A DNA stretch of 5,212 bases. Source: Bifidobacteriaceae bacterium (GTDB lineage: Bacteria; Actinomycetota; Actinomycetes; Actinomycetales; WQXJ01). The stretch covers positions 1 through 5,212 of the forward strand of contig JAITKC010000127.1 of the NCBI GenBank assembly GCA_031278665.1, written 5' to 3'. A program made the translations under genes and the position numbers. The notes below the pieces were generated by a model that searched no databases, was not told where the DNA came from, and saw only the letters and a program-made list of their open reading frames with translations. Shown in pieces: positions 1-5,212 of this stretch; the stretch's first letter is position 1, and every line of letters starts with the position of its first letter.

Positions 1-2907
1 GGGAACACCAGCGTCAAGGGAGACATTGGCGCGGGCGGCGACGGCGCGGACGGCGCGGTGACGATCAACGGCGGCAGCGTCAAGTGCACCGCCGCTCTCC
101 CGACGGCGCAGCCAAAGAACTCGGCCGGCGAGTACGTGTACCTGGCGAAGTTGACGTTGGCGGGCGCCGGGGACAACGTGGCGGTCCTGGCCTCTCAGAT
201 CACGACTGGACCGTATGGGGTGCGCGATGTGGTGACCCGCGACAGCGGCCTGGTTTACGCCTGGCTGCCTGAAGACACCCCGGCGGCAGGCGTCAGGTTG
301 GCGACCGCCGCAGGCGATTACACCACAGCGGACGCCGGCCAGGTCGGCTCGGCAAACAACGCCGCCTTCACGCTCTCGCTCGGCCCCTCGACGCTGGCGC
401 AAGGCACTGTGTCCGTCTATCTCAACGGCGCGGCCTCGCCCGAACTGGCCGCCGGCGTGAGCCTTGGCCAGGACGGCCTCAAGGCCGCGACGTTCGCGGA
501 CCAACTCGACGGAACTGTTTTGGCCAACGGATTTGCCGGCAATTACGGCGTGCGTCACTGTGCCGCCGCCACGGGCGCGAGCCTTGAGCTGAGCATTGGT
601 GACCAGGGTTCGGCGCGGCTGGACTTCTACCAGCCCGCCGCCGGCGACTTTGGCCTGGCCGACGACAGCGCGGTCTACAACGGCGAGCCGCGGGCGGTGA
701 CAGTTTCCCGAGACACGTCGACGGCGGCCAATTCCGGGACGTTGACCGTGTATTACACGGGCGTCGGAGACACGGTCTATACCAAGTCGACGAACCCGCC
801 GACGGCGGCGGGAAAGTACGCCATTTCGGTGGACGTGGCCGAGAAACCCTGGTCCAACGGTAACCGGGCCTTCTCGGCCGTAAATCTGGCGGTCGGGACT
901 TTCGCCATCGCCAAGGCGGATCAGGGGCCGGTGGTGGTGGCTGATCCGGGGGTCAAGACGTATGGGGACGCGTCGTTCTGGTTGGTGTTGGGTTCTTCGG
1001 GGTCTGGTTCGGGGGCGGTGGGGTATTCGGTGGTGTCGGGGGGCGCGGTGGGTGTGTCGTCTGGTGGTTTGGTGACGGTTAAGGCGGCCGGGTCGGCGGT
1101 GGTGCGGGCGGTCAAGGCGGCGGACGCGAACTATAACGAGCGGTCCGGGGAGATCGAGATCGTGGTGGTTAGGGCGGAGCCGGTGGTTTCGTTGGCGGCG
1201 TCGCCGCAGGCCGACGCGGCCCATGGGGACGATGTCGTGTTGGAGGCGACGGTGTCGAAGGTCGGGGTGGGGCAGGTTCCGGCCGGGTCGGTGACGTTCT
1301 TGGTGAACGGGTCGGCGGTGGCGGGCTCGTCTGGTGTGGCGCTTGACCCGGGGGGTGTGGCCCGGTTCGTGGTTTCGGGTTTGGGGGCCGGGTCCCATGA
1401 TTTCGCGGTGGAGTATTCGGGGTCGGCGGATTACAAGCCGGCGGGCGACGAGGTCGCGGATTACGACGTGGCGAAGGCGGATCAGGTGATTTCGGTCGTT
1501 GATCCGGGGGTCAAGACGTATGGGGACGGGCCGTTCGGGTTGGTGTTGGGTTCTTCGGGGTCTGGTTCGGGGGCGGTGGAGTATTCGGTGGTGTCGGGGG
1601 AGGCTGTGGGTGTGTCGTCTGGTGGTTTGGTGACGGTTAAGGCGGCCGGGTCGGCGGTGGTGCGGGCGGTCAAGGCGGCGGACGCGAACTATAACGAGGC
1701 GCAGGCGAGTGTGGAGGTGGTTGTTGGTCCGAGGGACATCGGTTTGGTGGAGTTGGTGGTGGAGGGCCCGAATGTTTACACCGGCGCCCAGTTGCGGCCG
1801 GGGGTGGAGGTTTCGGACGGCGATGTGGTGATCACGGACGCGGATTACACGCCGGGGTATGGGGCGAACGTGGATGTGGCGGGCGGGGGCAGTGTGACTT
1901 TGACCGGCCAACGCAACTACACCGGCGTCAAGACCGCGACCTTCGCCATCGCCAAGGCGACGCCTTCGCTGGTCGAGCCGCCGTCGGCATCGAGCGTGTT
2001 CGCGGCTGACGGGCTGGCGGCCGCGACGCTGACCGGCGGGATCGTCCGCTTCGGCGAAACCACGCTGACGGGCGTCTTCGCCTGGCAGGACCCGGCCGCG
2101 CCGGTTGAGGCGGGCGGGGAGTATGAGGTGGTGTTCTCCCCGGACGGGGCTTTGGGCGGCAATTTCGAGGCCATCTGTTTCAAGGTGCCGGTGGCCGTCA
2201 AGGACGCCTTGGCGGAGGCGTTGGCGCAGGCCGAGGATGTCGTGTTCGGGGGCGCGGGCGTCACGCCGGCCTGGAGCGAGTTCGTCGCGGCGGGCGCTTC
2301 GGCCCAGGCTGTTCTGGCCGACCCGACGGCCGCGCAGGCCCAGTTGGACGCCGCGGCGGCGGCGCTCCAGTCCGCCTTGGCCGCCTTGGGCGTCGATGAC
2401 GACGGGCATTGGTTCGACGATGCCGTGAACAGTCACGTCATCGGTTCGGGGCAGGGGCTGAAGCACACCGTCCTACATGATTGGTCGTTGCACACCGGCG
2501 TGGTCCGGGTTGACGGACTGGTCATCGAAGTCGGGACGCAGTACACGTCAATGTCCGGGAGCACCCACACAACCCTGTTGGCCTCGTATCTCGACACGCT
2601 GGCCGCCGGCGAGCATGTCTTGGCGGTTGAATTCTCCGGGTCCATCCCGACGGCCGAGGACGTCTTCGTGGTCGAGGCCGCCCCTGACGACCCAGATGAC
2701 CCCAGTGACCCCAGTGACCCCAGTGACCCCGGTGACCCAGATGACCCCGGTGACCCCGGTGACCCCGACAAGCCGGATGACCCCGGCGCCTTGCCGCCGA
2801 CCGGGTTCGGCGCGGGGTTGGCGTTGTGGGCCGGTTTGGGCGCTGTCGCGGCCGGTGGCGGGCTGTTGACGGTCGCGCGGCTAAGGCGGCGGCGGGCTGG
2901 CGCCTGA
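1..2907 (+). CDS. Modular LPXTG-anchored surface protein, 5' end missing
   Basis: The frame is open from base 1 with no convincing start, so this is the last 968 residues of a longer protein; GTG at 58 is only the first internal start-like codon. Residues below are counted from base 1. Residues 1-28 are Gly/Asp-rich and end in a VTINGGSV motif, like the last unit of a glycine-rich beta repeat array. Residues about 30-220 are beta-rich and unassigned. Residues 221-306 look like an MBG/YDG domain (AVYNGEP, ending FAIAKA). Residues 307-392 and 496-575 are two near-identical TYGD-containing Ig-like modules, separated by a Big_3-like Ig domain (393-495). Residues 576-653 and 654-733 are further MBG-like domains, 734-797 a FIVAR-like helical domain, and 801-893 an X2-like Ig domain. 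A DP-rich stalk, LPPTG (931-935), a hydrophobic segment and an Arg-rich tail follow. By family knowledge, sortase would cut after T934 and link the protein to peptidoglycan. The role is probably adhesion or polymer binding; the ligand is unknown. Domain names are by eye. Confidence 0.9.
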   Translation, partial: GNTSVKGDIGAGGDGADGAVTINGGSVKCTAALPTAQPKNSAGEYVYLAKLTLAGAGDNVAVLASQITTGPYGVRDVVTRDSGLVYAWLPEDTPAAGVRLATAAGDYTTADAGQVGSANNAAFTLSLGPSTLAQGTVSVYLNGAASPELAAGVSLGQDGLKAATFADQLDGTVLANGFAGNYGVRHCAAATGASLELSIGDQGSARLDFYQPAAGDFGLADDSAVYNGEPRAVTVSRDTSTAANSGTLTVYYTGVGDTVYTKSTNPPTAAGKYAISVDVAEKPWSNGNRAFSAVNLAVGTFAIAKADQGPVVVADPGVKTYGDASFWLVLGSSGSGSGAVGYSVVSGGAVGVSSGGLVTVKAAGSAVVRAVKAADANYNERSGEIEIVVVRAEPVVSLAASPQADAAHGDDVVLEATVSKVGVGQVPAGSVTFLVNGSAVAGSSGVALDPGGVARFVVSGLGAGSHDFAVEYSGSADYKPAGDEVADYDVAKADQVISVVDPGVKTYGDGPFGLVLGSSGSGSGAVEYSVVSGEAVGVSSGGLVTVKAAGSAVVRAVKAADANYNEAQASVEVVVGPRDIGLVELVVEGPNVYTGAQLRPGVEVSDGDVVITDADYTPGYGANVDVAGGGSVTLTGQRNYTGVKTATFAIAKATPSLVEPPSASSVFAADGLAAATLTGGIVRFGETTLTGVFAWQDPAAPVEAGGEYEVVFSPDGALGGNFEAICFKVPVAVKDALAEALAQAEDVVFGGAGVTPAWSEFVAAGASAQAVLADPTAAQAQLDAAAAALQSALAALGVDDDGHWFDDAVNSHVIGSGQGLKHTVLHDWSLHTGVVRVDGLVIEVGTQYTSMSGSTHTTLLASYLDTLAAGEHVLAVEFSGSIPTAEDVFVVEAAPDDPDDPSDPSDPSDPGDPDDPGDPGDPDKPDDPGALPPTGFGAGLALWAGLGAVAAGGGLLTVARLRRRRAGA
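901..918 (+). repeat. 18-bp exact direct repeat encoding FAIAKA, copy 1
   Basis: The bases ttcgccatcgccaaggcg recur exactly at 1942-1959 in the same frame. FAIAKA closes an MBG-like domain at both sites. The two copies bracket the block with different codon style and the long duplicated modules. Confidence 0.85.
942..1140 (+). repeat. Long direct repeat, copy 1 (Ig-like module)
   Basis: This 199-bp stretch matches 1500-1698 at an offset of 558 bp (186 codons, in frame). I count seven mismatches by eye, about 96% identity, and the last 93 bp (1048-1140) are exact. It encodes the core of the TYGD...NYNE Ig-like module. A shorter match lies just upstream (913-925 with 1474-1486), displaced by one codon, so the similarity continues with a 3-bp indel. 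Confidence 0.93.
1500..1698 (+). repeat. Long direct repeat, copy 2 (Ig-like module)
   Basis: This is the second copy of the module at 942-1140; bases 1606-1698 are identical to 1048-1140. Six of the seven differences change an amino acid (A to G, S to P, W to G, G to E, and two bases in one G to E codon), and one is silent (GCG to GCT). A different Ig-like domain separates the copies, so the duplicated unit may be the two-domain pair or may be kept uniform by gene conversion. Confidence 0.93.
1942..1959 (+). repeat. 18-bp exact direct repeat encoding FAIAKA, copy 2
   Basis: This is an exact match to 901-918 and lies at the end of the MBG-like domain that follows the second long module. The preceding Thr codon differs (ACC here, ACT in copy 1). 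It may be a seam for in-frame recombination between modules, although the peptide is also a common ending for this domain type. Confidence 0.85.
2689..2784 (+). repeat. 9-bp tandem repeat encoding the DPx stalk
   Basis: The unit is GAC CCC NGT with variants, coding for repeated Asp-Pro-Ser, Asp-Pro-Gly and Asp-Pro-Asp. Three perfect gaccccagt units occur at 2698-2724, followed by ggt and gat variants. The peptide is an acidic, proline-rich stretch just before the sortase motif, typical of wall-spanning stalks. The 9-bp period means copy-number changes keep the frame. Confidence 0.92.
2791..2904 (+). other. C-terminal cell-wall sorting signal (LPPTG)
   Basis: LPPTG is encoded at 2791-2805. 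It is followed by a hydrophobic segment of about 22 residues rich in Gly, Ala, Leu and Val (938-959), then the basic tail RLRRRRAGA and the TGA stop. The order motif, membrane helix, positive tail is the standard LPXTG signal for sortase. No sortase gene lies in the window, so the enzyme would be encoded elsewhere. Confidence 0.93.
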
Positions 2908-2909
2908 GC

Positions 2910-2989
2910 CGACGGCGCGGGGCGCGGGCCGAAGCGCTTGGGCGGGCCGGCCGGCTCAAGAGCCGCCGCGGCGGGTCTGCGCGCCGTCG
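2910..2989 (+). terminator. GC-rich inverted repeat between convergent genes, possible terminator
   Basis: A perfect 10-bp inverted repeat pairs 2910-2919 (cgacggcgcg) with 2980-2989 (cgcgccgtcg), starting 2 bp after the stop codon of the surface protein gene. The 60-nt interior holds smaller hairpins (cggct-caag-agccg at 2952-2965) and the palindrome ccgccgcggcgg. Only three T residues (2990-2992) follow, so it is not a classic intrinsic terminator. It could stop or slow transcription from the plus side, or simply reflect the high GC content. Confidence 0.3.
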
Positions 2990-3033
2990 TTTGGGCCTTC
3001 AGATCGCGGCTTTGCCCGTCCGGCCCTGCCGGT

Positions 3034-3258
3034 TCAGGCGCCGAAGCCGACGCGGTGGGAGCGGCCGGAGCCGATCTCGACATAGGCCAACGCGGCGGTC
3101 GGGATGATGACCGTGCGGCCCTGTTTGTCGGCCAGGGTGATGAGCGGCGCCTCTTCCTGGATGGCGGCGGCGATGGCCGTTCGGACTTCTTCGGCCTCCT
3201 GGTCCACGTTGAGGGTGATTTCCCTGGCGACTTGGCGCAGCCCGATGGTGATCTCCAT
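3034..3258 (-). CDS. DUF3107 family small protein (74 aa)
   Basis: This complete minus-strand gene starts at ATG 3258-3256 and stops at TGA 3036-3034. The 74-residue product starts MEITIGLRQVAREI, has an acidic middle (EAEEV and QEEAP), and ends in LAYVEIG...HRVGFGA. That start, length and ending match my recollection of the actinobacterial DUF3107 family, whose function I do not know. No signal peptide or membrane segment is visible; it should be a small cytoplasmic alpha/beta protein. The frame stays open upstream to 3810, but that part has no family resemblance and would overlap the helicase gene, so the internal ATG is chosen. There is no Shine-Dalgarno sequence before it, but a TAGAAT hexamer lies 7 nt upstream, which fits a leaderless mRNA. 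It is convergent with the surface protein gene and divergent from the helicase gene. Confidence 0.88.
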   Translation of the reverse strand: MEITIGLRQVAREITLNVDQEAEEVRTAIAAAIQEEAPLITLADKQGRTVIIPTAALAYVEIGSGRSHRVGFGA

Positions 3259-3290
3259 GCCGGCGATTCTACGGGCGCGGCCGGGCGGCG
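3259..3290 (-). promoter_or_regulatory. Candidate -10 element (TAGAAT) for the DUF3107 gene
   Basis: Read on the minus strand, TAGAAT occupies 3271-3266 and is separated from the ATG by 7 nt. It fits the actinobacterial TANNNT -10 pattern, and the spacing would start the transcript at or within a base or two of the ATG. No recognisable -35 hexamer is seen; that area contains the palindrome ggcggccgcc (3287-3296). Without a -35 or start-site data this stays tentative. Confidence 0.35.
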
Positions 3291-3320
3291 GCCGCCTCGC
3301 CCTGGGCGGATTCAGTTCTA

Positions 3321-3331
3321 GGCGTAACGCC
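3321..3331. promoter_or_regulatory. Small perfect palindrome, possible operator
   Basis: GGCGT-A-ACGCC is a perfect 5-1-5 inverted repeat in one of the less GC-rich patches of the divergent intergenic region (about 3308-3331). It lies 62 bp upstream of the DUF3107 start and 117 bp upstream of the helicase start. It could bind a dimeric regulator, but a palindrome this short can arise by chance in GC-rich DNA. Confidence 0.2.
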
Positions 3332-3414
3332 GCGCCCGGCGCCGGCGGGCCCTGGCCGGCTGGCGGCGCGGCTCGGCCTGGGCGAAAACTTAGCCCGACG
3401 GCATCGGCCGGGCG

Positions 3415-3448
3415 TTTGGCTGTCAGACGGGCGTGGTGTGATTGATCC
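3415..3448 (+). promoter_or_regulatory. Weak promoter-like elements before the helicase gene
   Basis: No Shine-Dalgarno sequence precedes the ATG at 3449. TGTGAT (3437-3442) ends 6 nt before the ATG, the usual spacing from a -10 to a start site, and TTTGGC (3415-3420) lies 16 nt further upstream. Both are poor matches to consensus. The geometry would again give a leaderless transcript, but support is weak. Confidence 0.2.
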
Positions 3449-5212
3449 ATGCAAACGAACCGACCCGAATTGAGGCTCGCGGCGACGCCTTGGCCGGCCC
3501 TGGAGGTCAAACCCGACCAGTCGCAATCGGCGGCGTTGGCGCTGGTCGAACGGGGCGAGTCGGTCAGCGTCTTCGGGTTCCCGGGCACCGGCAAGACGCT
3601 GGTGGCGGAGTTGGCGGCGGCGGCGGCGTTGCGGGCCGGTTTGGACGGGCGGCGCCTGGCGGTGTTGGCCGCGGACCGGCATTTGGCGGCGTCGCTGTCG
3701 GCCCGGATCGTCCGGCGGGTCGGGGCGGCGGTGACGGGCCGCCCGGCGGTGACGGCGACGTCGTTCGCCATGACTGTCTTGGAGGCCAGGGCGCAGGCGG
3801 TGGCGGCCACCGGTTTGGACGATGCCGTCGCGGCCTCGCGCGCCTATCAACCTCAGATGGTCACCGGCGCCGAACAAGCCAGGGCGCTGGCGGCGCTGGC
3901 GGAGGCCGAGGCGGACGGGGACTGGTCGGCGCCCTGGCCGGCGACGGTTCCGGCGCCCACCCGTCGGCTTGGCGCGTTCCGCGACGAACTGCGGAACCTG
4001 TTGACGCGGGCCGCCGAAAGAGGGCTGGACGCGGTCGGGCTGGCCCGGTTGGGAGACGAACACGGCCGGCCGGATTGGGTGGCGGCGGCCCACTTCTATC
4101 AGCGCTACCTGGACACCCTCGACCTGCGCGACACCGCCGACGCCGGCCTCAAACTCGACGCCGCGGCGATGGTCGCCGCCGCCCACCTCTGTCTGCGGGA
4201 CTGGTGCGAGCCATTCGAATTGCGGGGCCAAACCGTGCGTTTGGAGGCCGCCGCCCGCCCGCGCTGGGACCTGGTGATCGTCGACGACTACCAAGAGGCC
4301 TCGTTGGCGTTGCACCGATTGGTGGGGCAGTTGGCCCGGGCCGGGTCGCAGGTGGTCTGCCTCGGCTGCCCGGACACCGCCGCCCAGTCCTTTCGGGGAG
4401 CCCTGCCGGGCCAATTGGCGTTGACCGCGGCGGTGCCGCCGGACGGTTGGGATGCCTATGAGGCCGTGCTCGGCAACTGCTGGCGCCAGTCCGGCCGGCT
4501 ATTGGACCAATCGATCCGGGTGGTCGGGCGGTTGCGACCGTCCGGCCGTTTGATCGCGGCCCTGAGGCCGCCGGCGCCGGCCGGGGCGTCGCCCGGCCGG
4601 GTCCGGGCGGCGGCGGTCGGCTCGCAGGCCGAGGCCGCCGCCGTGATCGCCCGCCGCCTGCGGCAAGCCCATGCGGCCGAAGGGCTGGCCTTCGCCGACA
4701 TGGCGGTGGTGGCCAGGACGGCGGGACAGGCGGCTTTACTGCGTTGTCTGCTGACCGGCGCCGGCGTGCCGGTCAGAGTCCCCGGATCGGAAGTGCTAGC
4801 CGGCGACCATCCCGCCGTCGCGCCTTTGCTGACGCTACTGCGCTGCGCCGCCCGGGGCGGCTCGCCGGACCCGAGTTCGGCCGCCGAACTCGTGGTCTCC
4901 AGTGTCGGCGGGATGGACGCCGCCGACTTGCGGCGGCTTCGCCGCGCGCTCGCCGGGGCCGGCCGGCTGAACGGGGTCTCATTGGCCCCGGACCAGCTTT
5001 TGGCCGGCCTGCTGGCGGGCGAAGGGGTCGGGTTCGCGGTGCCGGGCGGTCCGGCGGAAGGCGACCGCGCGGCATCGGCGGATTGGCTGATGGGGGCCGT
5101 GCCGGAGGGGCTGAGGCCGGCCGTCGGGCGCTTGCGGGAGGCTTTGGCGGCGGGGCGCGCGGCCGCGCGGCGGCCCGGCGCGGGCGCCGCCGACGTGCTC
5201 TGGGCGATTTGG
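3449..5212 (+). CDS. adnA: AdnA-like UvrD/RecB-family ATP-dependent DNA helicase, 3' end missing
   Basis: The ATG at 3449 is the earliest possible start because an in-frame TGA lies at 3443-3445. The frame then stays open for 588 codons to the window edge. The sequence shows a Q-motif-like PDQSQSAAL (22-30), Walker A GFPGTGKT (43-50), a motif Ic-like TATSFAM (102-108), VTGAEQ (138-143), Walker B/motif II VIVDDYQEAS (276-285), a motif III-like CPDTAAQSFRGA (307-318), and a motif IV-like NCWRQS (343-348). MAVVARTAGQ (418-427) resembles the start of the second motor half. By family knowledge, AdnA pairs with AdnB as an ATP-driven motor-nuclease that resects double-strand breaks in actinobacteria; both are about 1000 residues or longer with a C-terminal RecB-type nuclease domain. 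That domain and any adnB would lie beyond 5212. DDYQ replaces the usual DEYQ, and CPDT replaces GDPDQ. The VTGAEQ and DxAxQ-FRGA patterns favour AdnA over UvrD or PcrA, but this was judged by eye. Confidence 0.85.
   Translation, partial: MQTNRPELRLAATPWPALEVKPDQSQSAALALVERGESVSVFGFPGTGKTLVAELAAAAALRAGLDGRRLAVLAADRHLAASLSARIVRRVGAAVTGRPAVTATSFAMTVLEARAQAVAATGLDDAVAASRAYQPQMVTGAEQARALAALAEAEADGDWSAPWPATVPAPTRRLGAFRDELRNLLTRAAERGLDAVGLARLGDEHGRPDWVAAAHFYQRYLDTLDLRDTADAGLKLDAAAMVAAAHLCLRDWCEPFELRGQTVRLEAAARPRWDLVIVDDYQEASLALHRLVGQLARAGSQVVCLGCPDTAAQSFRGALPGQLALTAAVPPDGWDAYEAVLGNCWRQSGRLLDQSIRVVGRLRPSGRLIAALRPPAPAGASPGRVRAAAVGSQAEAAAVIARRLRQAHAAEGLAFADMAVVARTAGQAALLRCLLTGAGVPVRVPGSEVLAGDHPAVAPLLTLLRCAARGGSPDPSSAAELVVSSVGGMDAADLRRLRRALAGAGRLNGVSLAPDQLLAGLLAGEGVGFAVPGGPAEGDRAASADWLMGAVPEGLRPAVGRLREALAAGRAAARRPGAGAADVLWAIW

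Noticed and set aside
999..1043. G-run cluster in the long repeat as a possible G-quadruplex.
   Set aside because: Four G-runs exist, but the loops are about 8, 4 and 14 nt, outside the usual strict pattern, and the second copy has an interrupted run. The runs are explained by GGG and GTG codons.
921..1673. Two minus-strand open frames (921-1115 and 1482-1673) with nearly the same protein.
   Set aside because: They are antisense shadows of the duplicated Ig-like module. Their similarity follows from the plus-strand repeat, and their Pro/Thr-rich composition is unlike a real protein.
2105..3083. Several overlapping open frames on both strands around the C-terminus of the surface protein and the convergent gap.
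   Set aside because: They are Arg/Pro/Ala-rich or repeat-derived translations of other frames. The LPPTG-containing frame explains the sequence to 2907.
2938..3321. Plus-strand frame of 127 codons across the convergent gap and the DUF3107 gene.
   Set aside because: It lies antisense to a recognised family protein and has no family resemblance; it is a GC-driven open frame.
3269..4414. Minus-strand frame of 381 codons opposite the helicase gene.
   Set aside because: It is Arg/Gln/Gly-rich low-complexity translation opposite a frame with clear helicase motifs.
3442..4461. Plus-strand frame of 339 codons overlapping the helicase start.
   Set aside because: The product is Gly/Arg-rich with no motif, while the frame from 3449 contains the Walker A, Walker B and FRGA motifs.
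1..5212. Mobile element, CRISPR array, tRNA or rRNA.
   Set aside because: No transposase or integrase motifs, no regularly spaced short palindromic repeats, and no cloverleaf or conserved rRNA segments were seen. The direct repeats lie within coding modules.

Overview
The window is very GC-rich and its reading frames favour G or C at third positions. It carries a small actinobacterial DUF3107-type gene next to an AdnA-like helicase gene, and a surface protein ending in a sortase signal. Together these point to a high-GC Gram-positive bacterium of the Actinomycetota. The surface protein's domain style (MBG/YDG-like, Ig-like, FIVAR-like, X2-like modules, LPXTG-type end) suits a host- or gut-associated or polymer-degrading member, but the genus cannot be fixed from this sequence.

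Layout. (1) Bases 1-2907, plus strand: the 3' part of a large gene for a modular, cell-wall-anchored surface protein. Its frame is open from base 1, so the N-terminus and signal peptide lie outside the window. It contains a near-identical duplicated Ig-like module, a DP-rich tandem-repeat stalk and a C-terminal LPPTG sorting signal. (2) Bases 2908-3033: a short gap between convergent genes holding GC-rich inverted repeats. (3) Bases 3034-3258, minus strand: a complete 74-residue DUF3107 family gene. (4) Bases 3259-3448: a divergent intergenic region with weak promoter-like elements and a small perfect palindrome. (5) Bases 3449-5212, plus strand: the first 588 codons of a UvrD/RecB-type helicase that best fits AdnA, the subunit of the actinobacterial AdnAB double-strand-break resection motor-nuclease. 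It runs off the window, so any nuclease domain is not seen.

How the genes relate. The surface protein gene looks like an independent, variable accessory gene beside a conserved chromosomal neighbourhood (DUF3107 and adnA-like). The latter two are divergently transcribed from one 190-bp region and neither has a clear Shine-Dalgarno sequence. I see no RNA genes, CRISPR array, transposase or integrase. I do not see a clearly new biological system. The points most worth following are the mosaic composition and recent internal duplication in the surface protein gene, and the divergent helicase motifs of the AdnA-like protein.
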